This document shows positions 10,507-18,682 of a stretch of 64,000 bases of DNA, piece by piece; the first letter of the stretch is position 1; each line of letters starts with the position of its first letter. This DNA is from Paraburkholderia sejongensis. Its GTDB lineage: Bacteria > Pseudomonadota > Gammaproteobacteria > Burkholderiales > Burkholderiaceae. Both the position numbers and the translations under genes were made by a program. The notes beneath the pieces are model-generated. The model was not told the DNA's origin and did no database searches. It saw nothing but the letters and a program-made list of their open reading frames with translations. The stretch lies in the NCBI RefSeq assembly GCF_020880815.1, contig NZ_JAJITD010000023.1, forward strand, positions 1 to 64,000. Direction: 5' to 3'.

Positions 10507-11097
10507 TCAAATCACCGGAATATTCAACAACCGATCCCGCATCAACGCCACGCTATCCTTGTCGAGCAGCTCCACCACATAGTTCGCATCACTGACATAA
10601 CCGACAAACCGCCGATCGACCACCCCCGCCGCGGCCAGCGCCTCCAGCGGTTCGTCCGCCGCAATCGCACACGACTTCACGACGACCAGCCGCTCCGCGT
10701 TGAGCATCGTCGACAGCCAGGCCGCGAGGCTGTCCGAGGTCGTGTCCCAGTTGCTCATCGCATCGGGGGTGTCGCGCATCAACGCGGTCGGCACCCACAC
10801 GGCAACGTGGCCGTCGCGCAACGTGCGGCGAATCTTCGCCTCGCTCGACGCCAGCACCAGTTCCGGCGACACCCCCTGCATCAGCAGCGCGTATTGCGTC
10901 ATTGCGAGCAGACACATGTTGTGCGCGGCGAGGTCGTCGAATTGCCATTCGCCCTGGTACTGCCGCACCTTGTCCGCGAAATCGCCGCCTCCCGGCACGA
11001 TGACCACGCGCCCTCCGCCGACTTCGCACAATTCGCCGAGCCAATCGCGCAGCGCCGGGTCGTGACTCAGACTGCCTCCGATCTTGATCACCCACAT
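10507..11097 (-). CDS. Amino-acid kinase family protein, MfnE-like (methylofuran synthesis)
   Basis: This 196-residue cytoplasmic kinase has the amino-acid-kinase fold. It begins with IKIGGSL, has the PGGG nucleotide/phosphate loop near residue 35 (VVIVPGGGDFA), and carries the SDSLAAWL segment typical of the family. In archaea the related MfnE phosphorylates aminomethylfuran phosphate during methanofuran synthesis, and homologues sit in the H4MPT clusters of methylotrophic bacteria. The ATG at 11097 has GAGGA upstream; the open frame extends further but that part is out-of-phase shadow of the next gene. It is the last gene of a three-gene minus-strand group with the hydantoinase-like and ATP-grasp genes. 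The exact substrate in bacterial methylofuran synthesis is inferred. Confidence 0.8.
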   Translation of the reverse strand: MWVIKIGGSLSHDPALRDWLGELCEVGGGRVVIVPGGGDFADKVRQYQGEWQFDDLAAHNMCLLAMTQYALLMQGVSPELVLASSEAKIRRTLRDGHVAVWVPTALMRDTPDAMSNWDTTSDSLAAWLSTMLNAERLVVVKSCAIAADEPLEALAAAGVVDRRFVGYVSDANYVVELLDKDSVALMRDRLLNIPVI

Positions 11098-11269
11098 GGC
11101 TGTTTTCCTCGCGTCCAGTCGTATGCCCAGTTGGGTTCCGTCATGTTGATCCCGCGTTCGACGCCGAACCTGCCCCCGCGCGTACCGCCCCGCCGCCGGC
11201 CGCGCGCTCGCGCTCACTCTCCTGCTCCCGCTCCTGCTTTTAGATCGCCCACCCCCTCCCCGCCGACCG

Positions 11270-12364
11270 CTACTCGCGCGCCGCCAACAAGGCCACCGCC
11301 ACACTCGGCGCACAGGTCGCCGCCCACCCGGCGCACACGTCCGGCACCCCCGCCAGCGCGCCAAAGTCGAGATAGTCACGCGCGTCGTCGCGCGCCAACG
11401 CGGCAACCAGAAAGCGCCCGCAGCCGGCCCCCACCAGCGGCGCTGTCGCGAGCGCCGGATGCGCGGCCACGACATTCGCCAGATTCCTGCCGATCTCGCG
11501 CAACTGCAATTCGCGCCAGCGCTGTGCGAAACACAGCCAGTGTGCGTCCGCTGCTTCGTGCGCGTCGCGGCCGATCATCCGCGCGATGCGCGCACGACTG
11601 CCCGCCGGCGTCTTCGGCCCCTGGTCGGCGCTCGGATACGCGTCGTGCAGCGGCTCGAGTTCGCCGGTCAGCCGGTAGACGTCGGCGGTCGTCGCGAACC
11701 ATTCGTTCATCACGTTGACCGTCGCGCCGTCGAATTCGATGCGATGCGCGACCCCGCACAACGGCGTGCGCACCACGCCGTGATAAACGAGCTCGCCGGT
11801 CGCGAGGCGGCCGGCATCGGTCGATGCGCGCGCGGCAACCCGTCCGGCGACGATCGGAATGATGTCGGTGGTGGTGCTGCCGATGTCGATCAACACTGCG
11901 TCCGCGACGCGCGTCGCGAGCCAGTTCGCGGTGGCCAGCCAGTTCGCCGACGCGACGTGACGCCAGCCGGCCGCGCACGCGTCGGCGGCGAGCCAGCCGG
12001 CGTCGCCCGCATAGAAGCGCAACGACGCATGCGACGCGAAATCGGGACGCGCGCCGAGCCGCCGCGCGAGTGTCGCGACGATCGCGCGTACCCCTTCGGC
12101 GCGGTCGGCGAACAGGTCGACCATCTCGCCGGTCATCGTCACCGCGTGACGCGCATCGGCGGTATGAGCCTGCGGCCAGCGCTCGAACACGAGATCGATC
12201 GTGCGTTCCAGATGATCGAGTCCCTGCCACAGCGGACACGCCCATTGCGCGACGTCGTGCACCGCGCCGCGAGCATCGGCCAGCGACACCTTCACATGCG
12301 CGCCGCCGACGTCCCAGCCGAATAGCGCCGCGGCGGTGTTTGAAGAGGATTGCGCGGAACTCAA
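11270..12364 (-). CDS. H4MPT-linked hydantoinase/oxoprolinase-like protein, MfnF-like
   Basis: This 364-residue protein belongs to the hydantoinase/oxoprolinase (ASKHA-like) superfamily. It shows an N-terminal FGWDVGGAHVKVSLAD phosphate loop, a middle DIGSTTTDIIPI motif and a C-terminal GAGCGRFLV motif. In methanogens the related MfnF couples the aminomethylfuran and tyramine-glutamate halves of methanofuran, and the bacterial version is a constant member of H4MPT/methylofuran clusters. The likely start is TTG at 12364, whose last two bases overlap the TGA of the upstream ATP-grasp gene (TTGA), with AGGTG before it. No ATG is available near the N-terminal phosphate loop. Translational coupling with the ATP-grasp gene is implied. 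Confidence 0.8.
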   Translation of the reverse strand: MSSAQSSSNTAAALFGWDVGGAHVKVSLADARGAVHDVAQWACPLWQGLDHLERTIDLVFERWPQAHTADARHAVTMTGEMVDLFADRAEGVRAIVATLARRLGARPDFASHASLRFYAGDAGWLAADACAAGWRHVASANWLATANWLATRVADAVLIDIGSTTTDIIPIVAGRVAARASTDAGRLATGELVYHGVVRTPLCGVAHRIEFDGATVNVMNEWFATTADVYRLTGELEPLHDAYPSADQGPKTPAGSRARIARMIGRDAHEAADAHWLCFAQRWRELQLREIGRNLANVVAAHPALATAPLVGAGCGRFLVAALARDDARDYLDFGALAGVPDVCAGWAATCAPSVAVALLAARE

Positions 12365-13491
12365 GACCGCACCTGGGCGAACGACGGCATGGGCCGCGAC
12401 TGCGACTGTGGCTCCGACTGCAATTGCCCCCCCGTCCCAGCGGAGCGCTCGACACGCACCCCATGCGCGGCCAGCAACGCACGCGTAAGCTCGCCGCCGC
12501 GCGCGGCGCTGAGCCCCGCATACGCGACAGTCACGCGCGGGTTCACTTCGATCACGACCGGCCCGCGCTGCGGATGCCACACCACATCGATACCGACGAA
12601 ACCGCGCAGCCCAGGAATCGCACCGGCGACCTGTTGCGCGAGCGCATCGAGCGTGCGGCCGCGCTCGCTGCGCAGCTCGATCTGATCGACCAGCACGCCG
12701 TCGAATTCGACGATCCGGTGAGCGCTATCGTCGTCGCCGCTCAAACCGATCTGCTGGCGGTTAATGCTGATGAGTTCGCAAGCGCCGCCGTCGCCGCAGA
12801 TCAGCGACAGACTCAACGGCTCGCCATCGACCCATGCCTGCAACACCGGATTGCGCGCCGCCGCCGCGCGGGCGTGATATTCGGCGCACGCATCGGCATA
12901 GCGGTCGAACACGATGGTGTCGAGCCCGCCGGCGCCGTCGTCGGGTTTGACGACCCAGCGGCCTTTTTGCAGTGCAAATGAATCGCGCGCGCCGGCCATG
13001 TCGCCCGCATCGCTCGAATCGCCCGCCTCGCTCAAATCAACCGCCTCCAGCGCCGGCGTCACCGCAATCCCACAAGCGGCCAACCGCGCAGCCGTCGCGC
13101 TCTTACTGGAAGTCACGCGAATCGCCTCCTTCGCGCAACCGAGCCAGCGCGCCGCGCCCACCGCATCGTAAAAGCGCAGCAGCAAGCCATCGCATTCCGG
13201 CGCGACGATCCACGCGTAGTCGTGCTCACGCGCCGCGCGCGCGACAAAAGCCGTGATCGATTCGCCGGGCGCCGCCCTACAATGAGCGTCGCCCGCGGCG
13301 GGCGTCTCGAAGCGCGAGGTCGCGTAGGTGACCTGAACGTCATCGACCGCACGCAGACCGGCCACCAGTGCGTCGCGCATCACCCGTCCTTCGACGATCA
13401 GCGCGCTCAGATCGGCCAGGCTGCCCGGCCCGGCGAGGCCGGGGTCGATGCCGCCGCCGGTGAGATACTCGTACACCAAGATCTTGGTCAA
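12361..13491 (-). CDS. ATP-grasp ligase, MfnD-like (methylofuran synthesis)
   Basis: This protein of about 376 residues has ATP-grasp features: N-terminal LVYEYLTGGG, a lysine-bearing WVVKPDDGAGG glycine-rich loop near residue 200, and VVIEVNPRVTVAYAG at the metal-binding end. The archaeal relative MfnD ligates glutamate to tyramine in methanofuran synthesis, which matches the neighbouring MfnE- and MfnF-like genes. The best start is TTG at 13491, giving the N-terminus TKILVYEY; a GTG at 13476 is the alternative. The start is only 13 bases from the ATG of the divergent HisA-like gene, so each gene's promoter must lie inside the other gene or elsewhere. It overlaps the hydantoinase-like gene by four bases. 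Confidence 0.8.
   Translation of the reverse strand: MTKILVYEYLTGGGIDPGLAGPGSLADLSALIVEGRVMRDALVAGLRAVDDVQVTYATSRFETPAAGDAHCRAAPGESITAFVARAAREHDYAWIVAPECDGLLLRFYDAVGAARWLGCAKEAIRVTSSKSATAARLAACGIAVTPALEAVDLSEAGDSSDAGDMAGARDSFALQKGRWVVKPDDGAGGLDTIVFDRYADACAEYHARAAAARNPVLQAWVDGEPLSLSLICGDGGACELISINRQQIGLSGDDDSAHRIVEFDGVLVDQIELRSERGRTLDALAQQVAGAIPGLRGFVGIDVVWHPQRGPVVIEVNPRVTVAYAGLSAARGGELTRALLAAHGVRVERSAGTGGQLQSEPQSQSRPMPSFAQVRS
13475..13488. promoter_or_regulatory. 14-bp perfect palindrome at the divergent gene starts
   Basis: ACCAAGATCTTGGT is a perfect palindrome located in the first codons of the ATP-grasp gene and 17 bases before the HisA-like ATG. It could be an operator for the divergent pair. 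It also simply encodes Thr-Lys-Ile-Leu-Val on the minus strand, so coincidence is not excluded. Confidence 0.3.
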
Positions 13492-13504
13492 AGGACGCGC
13501 CCCT

Positions 13505-14233
13505 ATGCAGGTGATACCGGTTCTCGATCTTCTCGACGGCCACGTCGTGCGCGCGGTGCGCGGCGAACGGAACGCGTACCGCCCGATCCAGTCGCGCCTT
13601 ACCGCGGCCAGCGAGCCGCTCGCCATCGCCCGCGCGCTGCTCGACGCGAGCGGCGCGCGCACCCTCTATATCGCCGACCTCGGCGCGATCCTGCGGCGCG
13701 GCGCGCATCTGGCGACGCTCGCCGAGCTGCGCACCGCACTGCCGGCCGTCGAACTCTGGCTCGACGCCGGCTTCACCGACTACGCATCGATGCGCACGCT
13801 GCTCGCGCAACTCGACGCGCCCGCCGCCCACTCCAACCTCGCACCGCTGGTGCCGGTGTTCGGCACCGAATCGCTGCACGACATCGAGGCCGTGCGCGCG
13901 GCGCAAACCGCTGGCCTCGCGCCGATCCTGTCGCTCGACCAGCGCGCCGGCCAACCGCTGGCCGCCGCCGGACTCGACCGCTCGCCGGCCCTGTGGCCGT
14001 CGCGCGTGATCGCAATGACGCTCGATCAGGTCGGCAGCTACGCCGGCCCCGATCTGGCAAGCGTCGAACGCATCCGCGCGCAGGCACCGGCACGCACCAT
14101 CGTGATCGGCGCGGGCGGCATCCGCGATCGCGACGATCTGGCCGCCGCGGCAAGCAGCGGCGCGAGCGCGTGGCTCGTCGCATCGGCGCTGCACGACCTT
14201 CAGATCGACTGCACGCACCGCGCTTCGGCGTAG
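13505..14233 (+). CDS. HisA/HisF family (beta-alpha)8-barrel protein of the H4MPT cluster
   Basis: This 242-residue TIM-barrel protein of the HisA/HisF family has an N-terminal VIPVLDLLDGHVVRA strand, IADLGAIL, WLDAGF and a C-terminal VIGAGGIRDRDDL phosphate-binding region. Family members isomerise or amidate phosphoribosyl compounds, but this branch is tied to methylofuran/H4MPT clusters rather than to histidine synthesis. No other his gene is nearby. The ATG at 13505 has AAAGGA about 10 bases before it; the longer open frame from 13448 runs back into the opposing gene. Its reaction in cofactor synthesis is not known to me. The 294-base gap after it leads to fhcB. Confidence 0.75.
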   Translation: MQVIPVLDLLDGHVVRAVRGERNAYRPIQSRLTAASEPLAIARALLDASGARTLYIADLGAILRRGAHLATLAELRTALPAVELWLDAGFTDYASMRTLLAQLDAPAAHSNLAPLVPVFGTESLHDIEAVRAAQTAGLAPILSLDQRAGQPLAAAGLDRSPALWPSRVIAMTLDQVGSYAGPDLASVERIRAQAPARTIVIGAGGIRDRDDLAAAASSGASAWLVASALHDLQIDCTHRASA

Positions 14234-14527
14234 CCCACCATACAATTTCCATGCCACGCGATCGGCACTCGGGGGATGTCAGGAAACAACAGGCTGGTGC
14301 TCTTTCTCGTGACACTCTGCTCCAGAACGGCACACAAGCTGTGCGGCGCAGCGGCTAGAGGACAGTCGCCTGCGTAGCGAATCCGGCGCAAGACCGGCGA
14401 ACCCGCGTGCGCGGCGAACTCCGAAAAGCAACGCCGCACGACCGTGCGCAGAGATTCGCGGCGCGTCGCGTTGCGGCGCGCTTAGGGATTCGAAACAAAT
14501 CGGCATGGACCTTGCTGAAAGTGCGCG
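14234..14527. other. Structured G+C-rich region before the fhc operon
   Basis: About 290 bases without a credible gene. It holds several G+C-rich inverted segments and presumably the fhcB promoter and leader. A GAATCCGGCGC stretch recalls part of a cobalamin riboswitch, but the remaining conserved boxes are absent and I do not assign one. Confidence 0.4.
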
Positions 14528-15967
14528 ATGCACCTCTCGCCCAACGATCCGTCGACCGCCAGCACAAACGCCCCGGACAGTCCCGGCGCGCGCGCCGCAA
14601 CGATCACACGCGACTGGGTCTGCCCGTTCTGCCCGCTGCTATGCGATGACCTGAACGCCGCCGTCTCCAGCGACGGCTCGCTGGCTGTGCAGGACACCGA
14701 ATGTTCGCGGCTTGCGCAGGCGCTCGCGCATTACGGCGCGGCGGACGCGCAGTGCGCGAGCCTGATCGACGGCAACGACGCATCGCTCGATAACGCGCTG
14801 GAGCACGCCGCGCAGCGACTCGCGAACGCGCGCCGTCCGCTGTTCGGCGGTCTCGCGACCGATGTCGGCGGAACCCGCGCGCTCTATCCGCTCGCCGCCG
14901 CGTGCGGCGCGATCCTCGATCACCAGCACGGCGATGCGCTGACGCCCGCGACGCTCGCGCTCCAGGACCGCGGCGCGTTTTTCACGACGCTGTCGGAAGT
15001 ACGCTCGCGTGCGGATCTGCTGGTGTTTTTCGGTTGCCAGCCGGCGCAACGCTATCCGCGCTTTTTCACGCGGACGCTGGCGGGCGGCGAAATCGAGATC
15101 GCGCGCGAGCTGGTGTTCGTCGGCGGCGCGGCGGACCCGGCGGCCGATGGGTTCGCGCAGGCACGCGTCGAAACGCTGCTGCCGGACGCCGATCCGTACG
15201 ACTTGCTGGCGCTGTGGTCGGCGCTCGCCGAAGGGCGCGACGCCGCCGCGCTGCACGGCAACGGAAACGGCAACGCCGGAAGCGAAGCAAACAGCGTGGC
15301 CGAAGCGCTCGCCGCGCTGCACGCCCGCATCCTGTCCGCCCGCTACACGGTCGTGGTCTACGAGCCCGCCGCGCTACCCGCCCCCCACGCGGCGCTGCTG
15401 ATCGAAGCACTGCACCGCATCGTCAAAGCCGCGAACCGCACGACGCGCGCGGCCTGTCTCGCGCTCGGCGGCGACGACGGCGCGTTGTCGGTCAATCAGA
15501 CCGTGACCTGGCTCGCCGGTCTGCCGCTGCGCACGCGCGTCGCGACGCCCGCGCGGATGGCCGGCACGCCGCCGCTCGATCACGACCCGTACCGCTACCG
15601 TACCGCCCGATTGCTCGCCGAGCGCGAAGTCGACGCGCTGCTGTGGATCGCGAGCTTCGCGCCGCACGCGTGGCCCGAAGCGCTCGACCCGGCGCTGCCG
15701 CTGATCGTGCTCGGTCACCCGGCGCTCGCGCCGGCCGCGCAGGCGCGCGGCGCGAACACCGTGTTCATCCCCGCGGCGACGCCGGGCATCGACAGCGACG
15801 GCCATCTGTTCCGCGTCGACAGCTCGGTGGTGCTGCCGCTGACCGCCGCGCGCGGCGCGCCGCTGGAATCGGTCGCATCGGTGGCCGCGAAGCTGACGAC
15901 GAAGCTGAACGCGAAGCTCGCCGCGAGCCTGACCACGCAGCCCACCACCCGCGAGGCCTCGCGATGA
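14528..15967 (+). CDS. fhcB: Formyltransferase/hydrolase complex subunit B
   Basis: This 479-residue protein is homologous to the molybdopterin subunit (FwdB/FmdB) of formylmethanofuran dehydrogenase. It has an N-terminal CPFCPLLCDDL cysteine cluster and a DVGGTRALYPLAAACGA segment. In methylotrophic bacteria the Fhc complex takes the formyl group from formyl-H4MPT and releases formate via methylofuran; subunit B is retained there as a structural, redox-inactive relic. Dinucleotide-like Gly-Asn repeats (residues 240-250) are an unusual loop. It is first of the fhcB-A-D-C operon; its stop overlaps the ATG of fhcA (ATGA). The start at 14528 has only a weak Shine-Dalgarno. Confidence 0.9.
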   Translation: MHLSPNDPSTASTNAPDSPGARAATITRDWVCPFCPLLCDDLNAAVSSDGSLAVQDTECSRLAQALAHYGAADAQCASLIDGNDASLDNALEHAAQRLANARRPLFGGLATDVGGTRALYPLAAACGAILDHQHGDALTPATLALQDRGAFFTTLSEVRSRADLLVFFGCQPAQRYPRFFTRTLAGGEIEIARELVFVGGAADPAADGFAQARVETLLPDADPYDLLALWSALAEGRDAAALHGNGNGNAGSEANSVAEALAALHARILSARYTVVVYEPAALPAPHAALLIEALHRIVKAANRTTRAACLALGGDDGALSVNQTVTWLAGLPLRTRVATPARMAGTPPLDHDPYRYRTARLLAEREVDALLWIASFAPHAWPEALDPALPLIVLGHPALAPAAQARGANTVFIPAATPGIDSDGHLFRVDSSVVLPLTAARGAPLESVASVAAKLTTKLNAKLAASLTTQPTTREASR

Positions 15968-17664
15968 GCATCGTCCGACTCAAAGGCGGCACGCTGTTCG
16001 ACCCGGTGCACAACGTGAACGGCGAGCGCCGCGACCTGGTGTTCCGCGACGGCCGCATCGTCGACGCCGATGCGTACACGCCGGTCGATCGCGAATACGA
16101 CGCGACCGGAATGATCGTGATGGCGGGCGGCATCGATATGCATTCGCATATCGGCGGCGGCAAGACTAATCTGTCGCGCCTGCTGCTGCCCGAAGACCAT
16201 CGCGCCGACCCGGTACGCGACCCCGCGTACGAAGCGGTGCGGGACGACGCTGGCCGCTATCTGCGCCTGCCGTCGTGCGGCGTGTGCACGCCGGGCACGC
16301 TCGCGACCGGCTACCGCTACGCCGAAATGGGCTACACGGCCGCGTTCGAACCGGCGATGATGCCGTCCAACGCGCGCCACACCCACCTCGAAATGGGCGA
16401 CACGCCGATCATCGATCACGGCGCCTACGTGATGCTCGGCAACGACGAAATGTTCCTGCAGATGCTGGCCGCGCGCGACGACTTCGAACGTCTGCGCGAT
16501 TACGTCGGCTGGACCATCCATGCGAGCAAGGCGCTCGGCGTGAAGGTGGTGAATCCCGGCGGGATCTCCGCGTTCAAGTTCAACCAGCGCTCGCTGGACG
16601 TGGACGAGCCGCACGCACACTACGGGATCACCCCGCGCGACGTGCTGCACACGCTGACCCGCGCGCTGACCGAGCTGCGCGTGCCGCATCCGCTGCACGT
16701 GCACGCGAGTAACCTGGGCGTGCCAGGCAATATCGTCTCGACGCTCGCGACGATGGACGCCGCCGACGGCCTGCCGGTCCACCTGACTCACATCCAGTTT
16801 CACAGCTACGGCGTCGAGGGGCCGCGCAAGTTTTCGTCGGGCGCGCGGCAGATCGCCGAGGCGCTCAACGCGCGGCCGAACGTGTCGATCGACGTCGGCC
16901 AGATCATCTTCGGACAGACCGTCACGGCCTCGGGTGACACGATGATGCAGTTCCGCAACACCCCGCTCGCGCGGCCGCACAAGTGGGTGGTCGGCGATAT
17001 CGAGTGCGACGCGGGCTGCGGCGTGGTGCCGTTCCGGTATCGCGAGCAGAGCTATGTGAATGCGCTGCAATGGATCATCGGGCTGGAGATTTTCCTGCTG
17101 GTCGACGACCCGTGGCGCGTCGCGATGACCACCGATCACCCGAACGGCGGCCCGTTCACCAGCTATCCGCATCTGATCCGCCTGCTGATGGACAAGTCGT
17201 TTCGCGACGAACAGCTCGCGAGGCTCCACCCGGAAGCGCCGGTCGCGAGCGCGCTGCCCGAACTGACGCGCGAATTCTCGCTGTACGAGATCGCGATCAT
17301 CACGCGCGCCGGTCCCGCGCGGCTGCTCGGTCTGCGCGACCGCGGCCACCTGGGCGCCGGCGCGGCGGCCGACATCGCCGTGTATCGCGACGAACCCGAC
17401 CGCGAGCGGATGTTCACGTCGCCCGCGTATGTGTTCAAGGATGGCGAGCTCGTCGCGCGCGACGGCACGCTGGTCGCGACGCCGACCGGCGGAATTCATT
17501 TCGTCACGCCGCAGTTCGATCGCGGCATCGAGAAAACGGTGCGCGCGTATACCGACGCGAAGCTCGCGAACAACTTCGCGCACGCCGCGATCAGCGACGA
17601 CGAAGCGTGCCGCTGTTGCCGCGGCGGCCGGCTGTTGCCGGTCGAATGCCTGGCCCACGGATGA
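15964..17664 (+). CDS. fhcA: Formyltransferase/hydrolase complex subunit A (amidohydrolase)
   Basis: This 566-residue member of the amidohydrolase superfamily is equivalent to FwdA/FmdA. It carries the metal-binding HSHIGGGKTN motif near residue 60, a conserved lysine/His set through LHVHASNLG and LTHIQFHSYG, and a metal-site aspartate region TTDHPNGGPF. In the Fhc complex this subunit hydrolyses formyl-methylofuran to formate. The start ATG at 15964 overlaps the fhcB stop by the ATGA arrangement and the protein begins SIVRLKGGTLFDP, as in relatives; the longer upstream frame is a shadow of fhcB. The C-terminus ends with a Cys-rich RCC.GG tail. A 58-base gap separates it from fhcD. Confidence 0.92.
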   Translation: MSIVRLKGGTLFDPVHNVNGERRDLVFRDGRIVDADAYTPVDREYDATGMIVMAGGIDMHSHIGGGKTNLSRLLLPEDHRADPVRDPAYEAVRDDAGRYLRLPSCGVCTPGTLATGYRYAEMGYTAAFEPAMMPSNARHTHLEMGDTPIIDHGAYVMLGNDEMFLQMLAARDDFERLRDYVGWTIHASKALGVKVVNPGGISAFKFNQRSLDVDEPHAHYGITPRDVLHTLTRALTELRVPHPLHVHASNLGVPGNIVSTLATMDAADGLPVHLTHIQFHSYGVEGPRKFSSGARQIAEALNARPNVSIDVGQIIFGQTVTASGDTMMQFRNTPLARPHKWVVGDIECDAGCGVVPFRYREQSYVNALQWIIGLEIFLLVDDPWRVAMTTDHPNGGPFTSYPHLIRLLMDKSFRDEQLARLHPEAPVASALPELTREFSLYEIAIITRAGPARLLGLRDRGHLGAGAAADIAVYRDEPDRERMFTSPAYVFKDGELVARDGTLVATPTGGIHFVTPQFDRGIEKTVRAYTDAKLANNFAHAAISDDEACRCCRGGRLLPVECLAHG

Positions 17665-17722
17665 GCGGCTGAACAGCTATGCCACCGGCCCACCCCACGA
17701 ACCCGACCCACGCGCGACCACG

Positions 17723-18682
17723 ATGAACGCCCCGGCCCCGCTCGAGATCAACGGCACCACGATCGACGCGACCTTCGCGGAAGCCTTCCCGATGAAGGCG
17801 ACCCGGCTCGTGATCACCGCGCATTCGCCGACCTGGGCGATGCACGCGGCGAATTCGCTGGCGGGCTTCGCGACGTCGGTGATCGGCTGCGGCTGCGAGG
17901 CGGGCATCGAGCGCCAGTTGAGCGGCGACGAAACCCCGGACGGCCGGCCCGGCGTCGCGGTGCTGCTGTTCGCGGTGTCGTCGAAGGAGCTTGCGAAGCA
18001 GATCGGCCGACGGGTCGGCCAGTGCGTGCTGACCTGCCCGAGCACCGCGGTGTTCGGCGGCATCGATCCGTCCGCGAGCCGCGCGCCGCTGTCGGACGCG
18101 GCGCCGCTCGGCAGCGGGCTGCGTTTTTTCGGCGACGGCTACCAGATCGCGAAGATGATCGGCAGCACGCGCTACTGGCGGGTGCCGGTGATGGACGGCG
18201 AATTCGTCTGCGAGGACACCGCGCAGACGGTCAAGGCGGTCGGCGGCGGCAACCTGCTGCTGCTCGCGCGCGACCTCGACGCCGCGCTCGCCGCGACCGA
18301 GGCGGCGGTCGCCGCGATGCGCCGGCTGCCGAACGTGATCATGCCGTTTCCGGGCGGCATCGTTCGTTCGGGGTCCAAAGTGGGTTCGAAGTACGCGGGC
18401 GCGACCGCGTCGACCAACGACGCGTTCTGCCCGAGCCTGATCGGTCTGTCGCCGCGCAGCGAATTGAGCGCGGAGGTCGGCTGCGTGCTGGAGATCGTGA
18501 TCGACGGGCTGACCGACGCGGATGTCGGCGCGGCGATGACGGCCGGCATTGCGGCGGCCTGCGAATTCGGCCGCGCGGCCGGGATGCTGCGCATTTCGGC
18601 CGGCAATTACGGCGGCAAGCTCGGGCCGTATCACTTCCATTTGCACGAGTTGGCGGCGGGGCTCGGCGGGAGAGGCGCATGA
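17723..18682 (+). CDS. fhcD: Formylmethanofuran-H4MPT formyltransferase
   Basis: This 319-residue protein matches Ftr/FhcD. It has INGTTIDATFAEAFPMKATR at the N-terminus, SVIGCGCEAGIER, VLTCPSTAVFGG, MPFPGGIVRSGSKVGSKY and the C-terminal SAGNYGGKLGPYHFHLHEL. The enzyme moves the formyl group between H4MPT and the furan cofactor and forms part of the Fhc complex. The ATG at 17723 matches the usual N-terminus a few residues before the INGT motif; no strong ribosome site is visible, so coupling to fhcA is likely. Its stop overlaps the ATG of fhcC. Length and motifs look intact. Confidence 0.93.
   Translation: MNAPAPLEINGTTIDATFAEAFPMKATRLVITAHSPTWAMHAANSLAGFATSVIGCGCEAGIERQLSGDETPDGRPGVAVLLFAVSSKELAKQIGRRVGQCVLTCPSTAVFGGIDPSASRAPLSDAAPLGSGLRFFGDGYQIAKMIGSTRYWRVPVMDGEFVCEDTAQTVKAVGGGNLLLLARDLDAALAATEAAVAAMRRLPNVIMPFPGGIVRSGSKVGSKYAGATASTNDAFCPSLIGLSPRSELSAEVGCVLEIVIDGLTDADVGAAMTAGIAAACEFGRAAGMLRISAGNYGGKLGPYHFHLHELAAGLGGRGA

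Noticed and set aside
10237..11718. Long plus-strand open frame (493 codons) through the kinase gene region
   Set aside because: It is Arg/His/Pro-rich and antisense to two genes with clear family motifs; a G+C-driven shadow.
14234..14527. Possible cobalamin riboswitch before fhcB
   Set aside because: Only a GAATCCGGCGC stretch fits; other conserved boxes and the usual pairing are missing.
15715..17658. 647-codon minus-strand frame opposite fhcA and fhcB
   Set aside because: His/Arg/Val-rich composition typical of antisense frames in high-G+C genes; fhcA is certain on the other strand.
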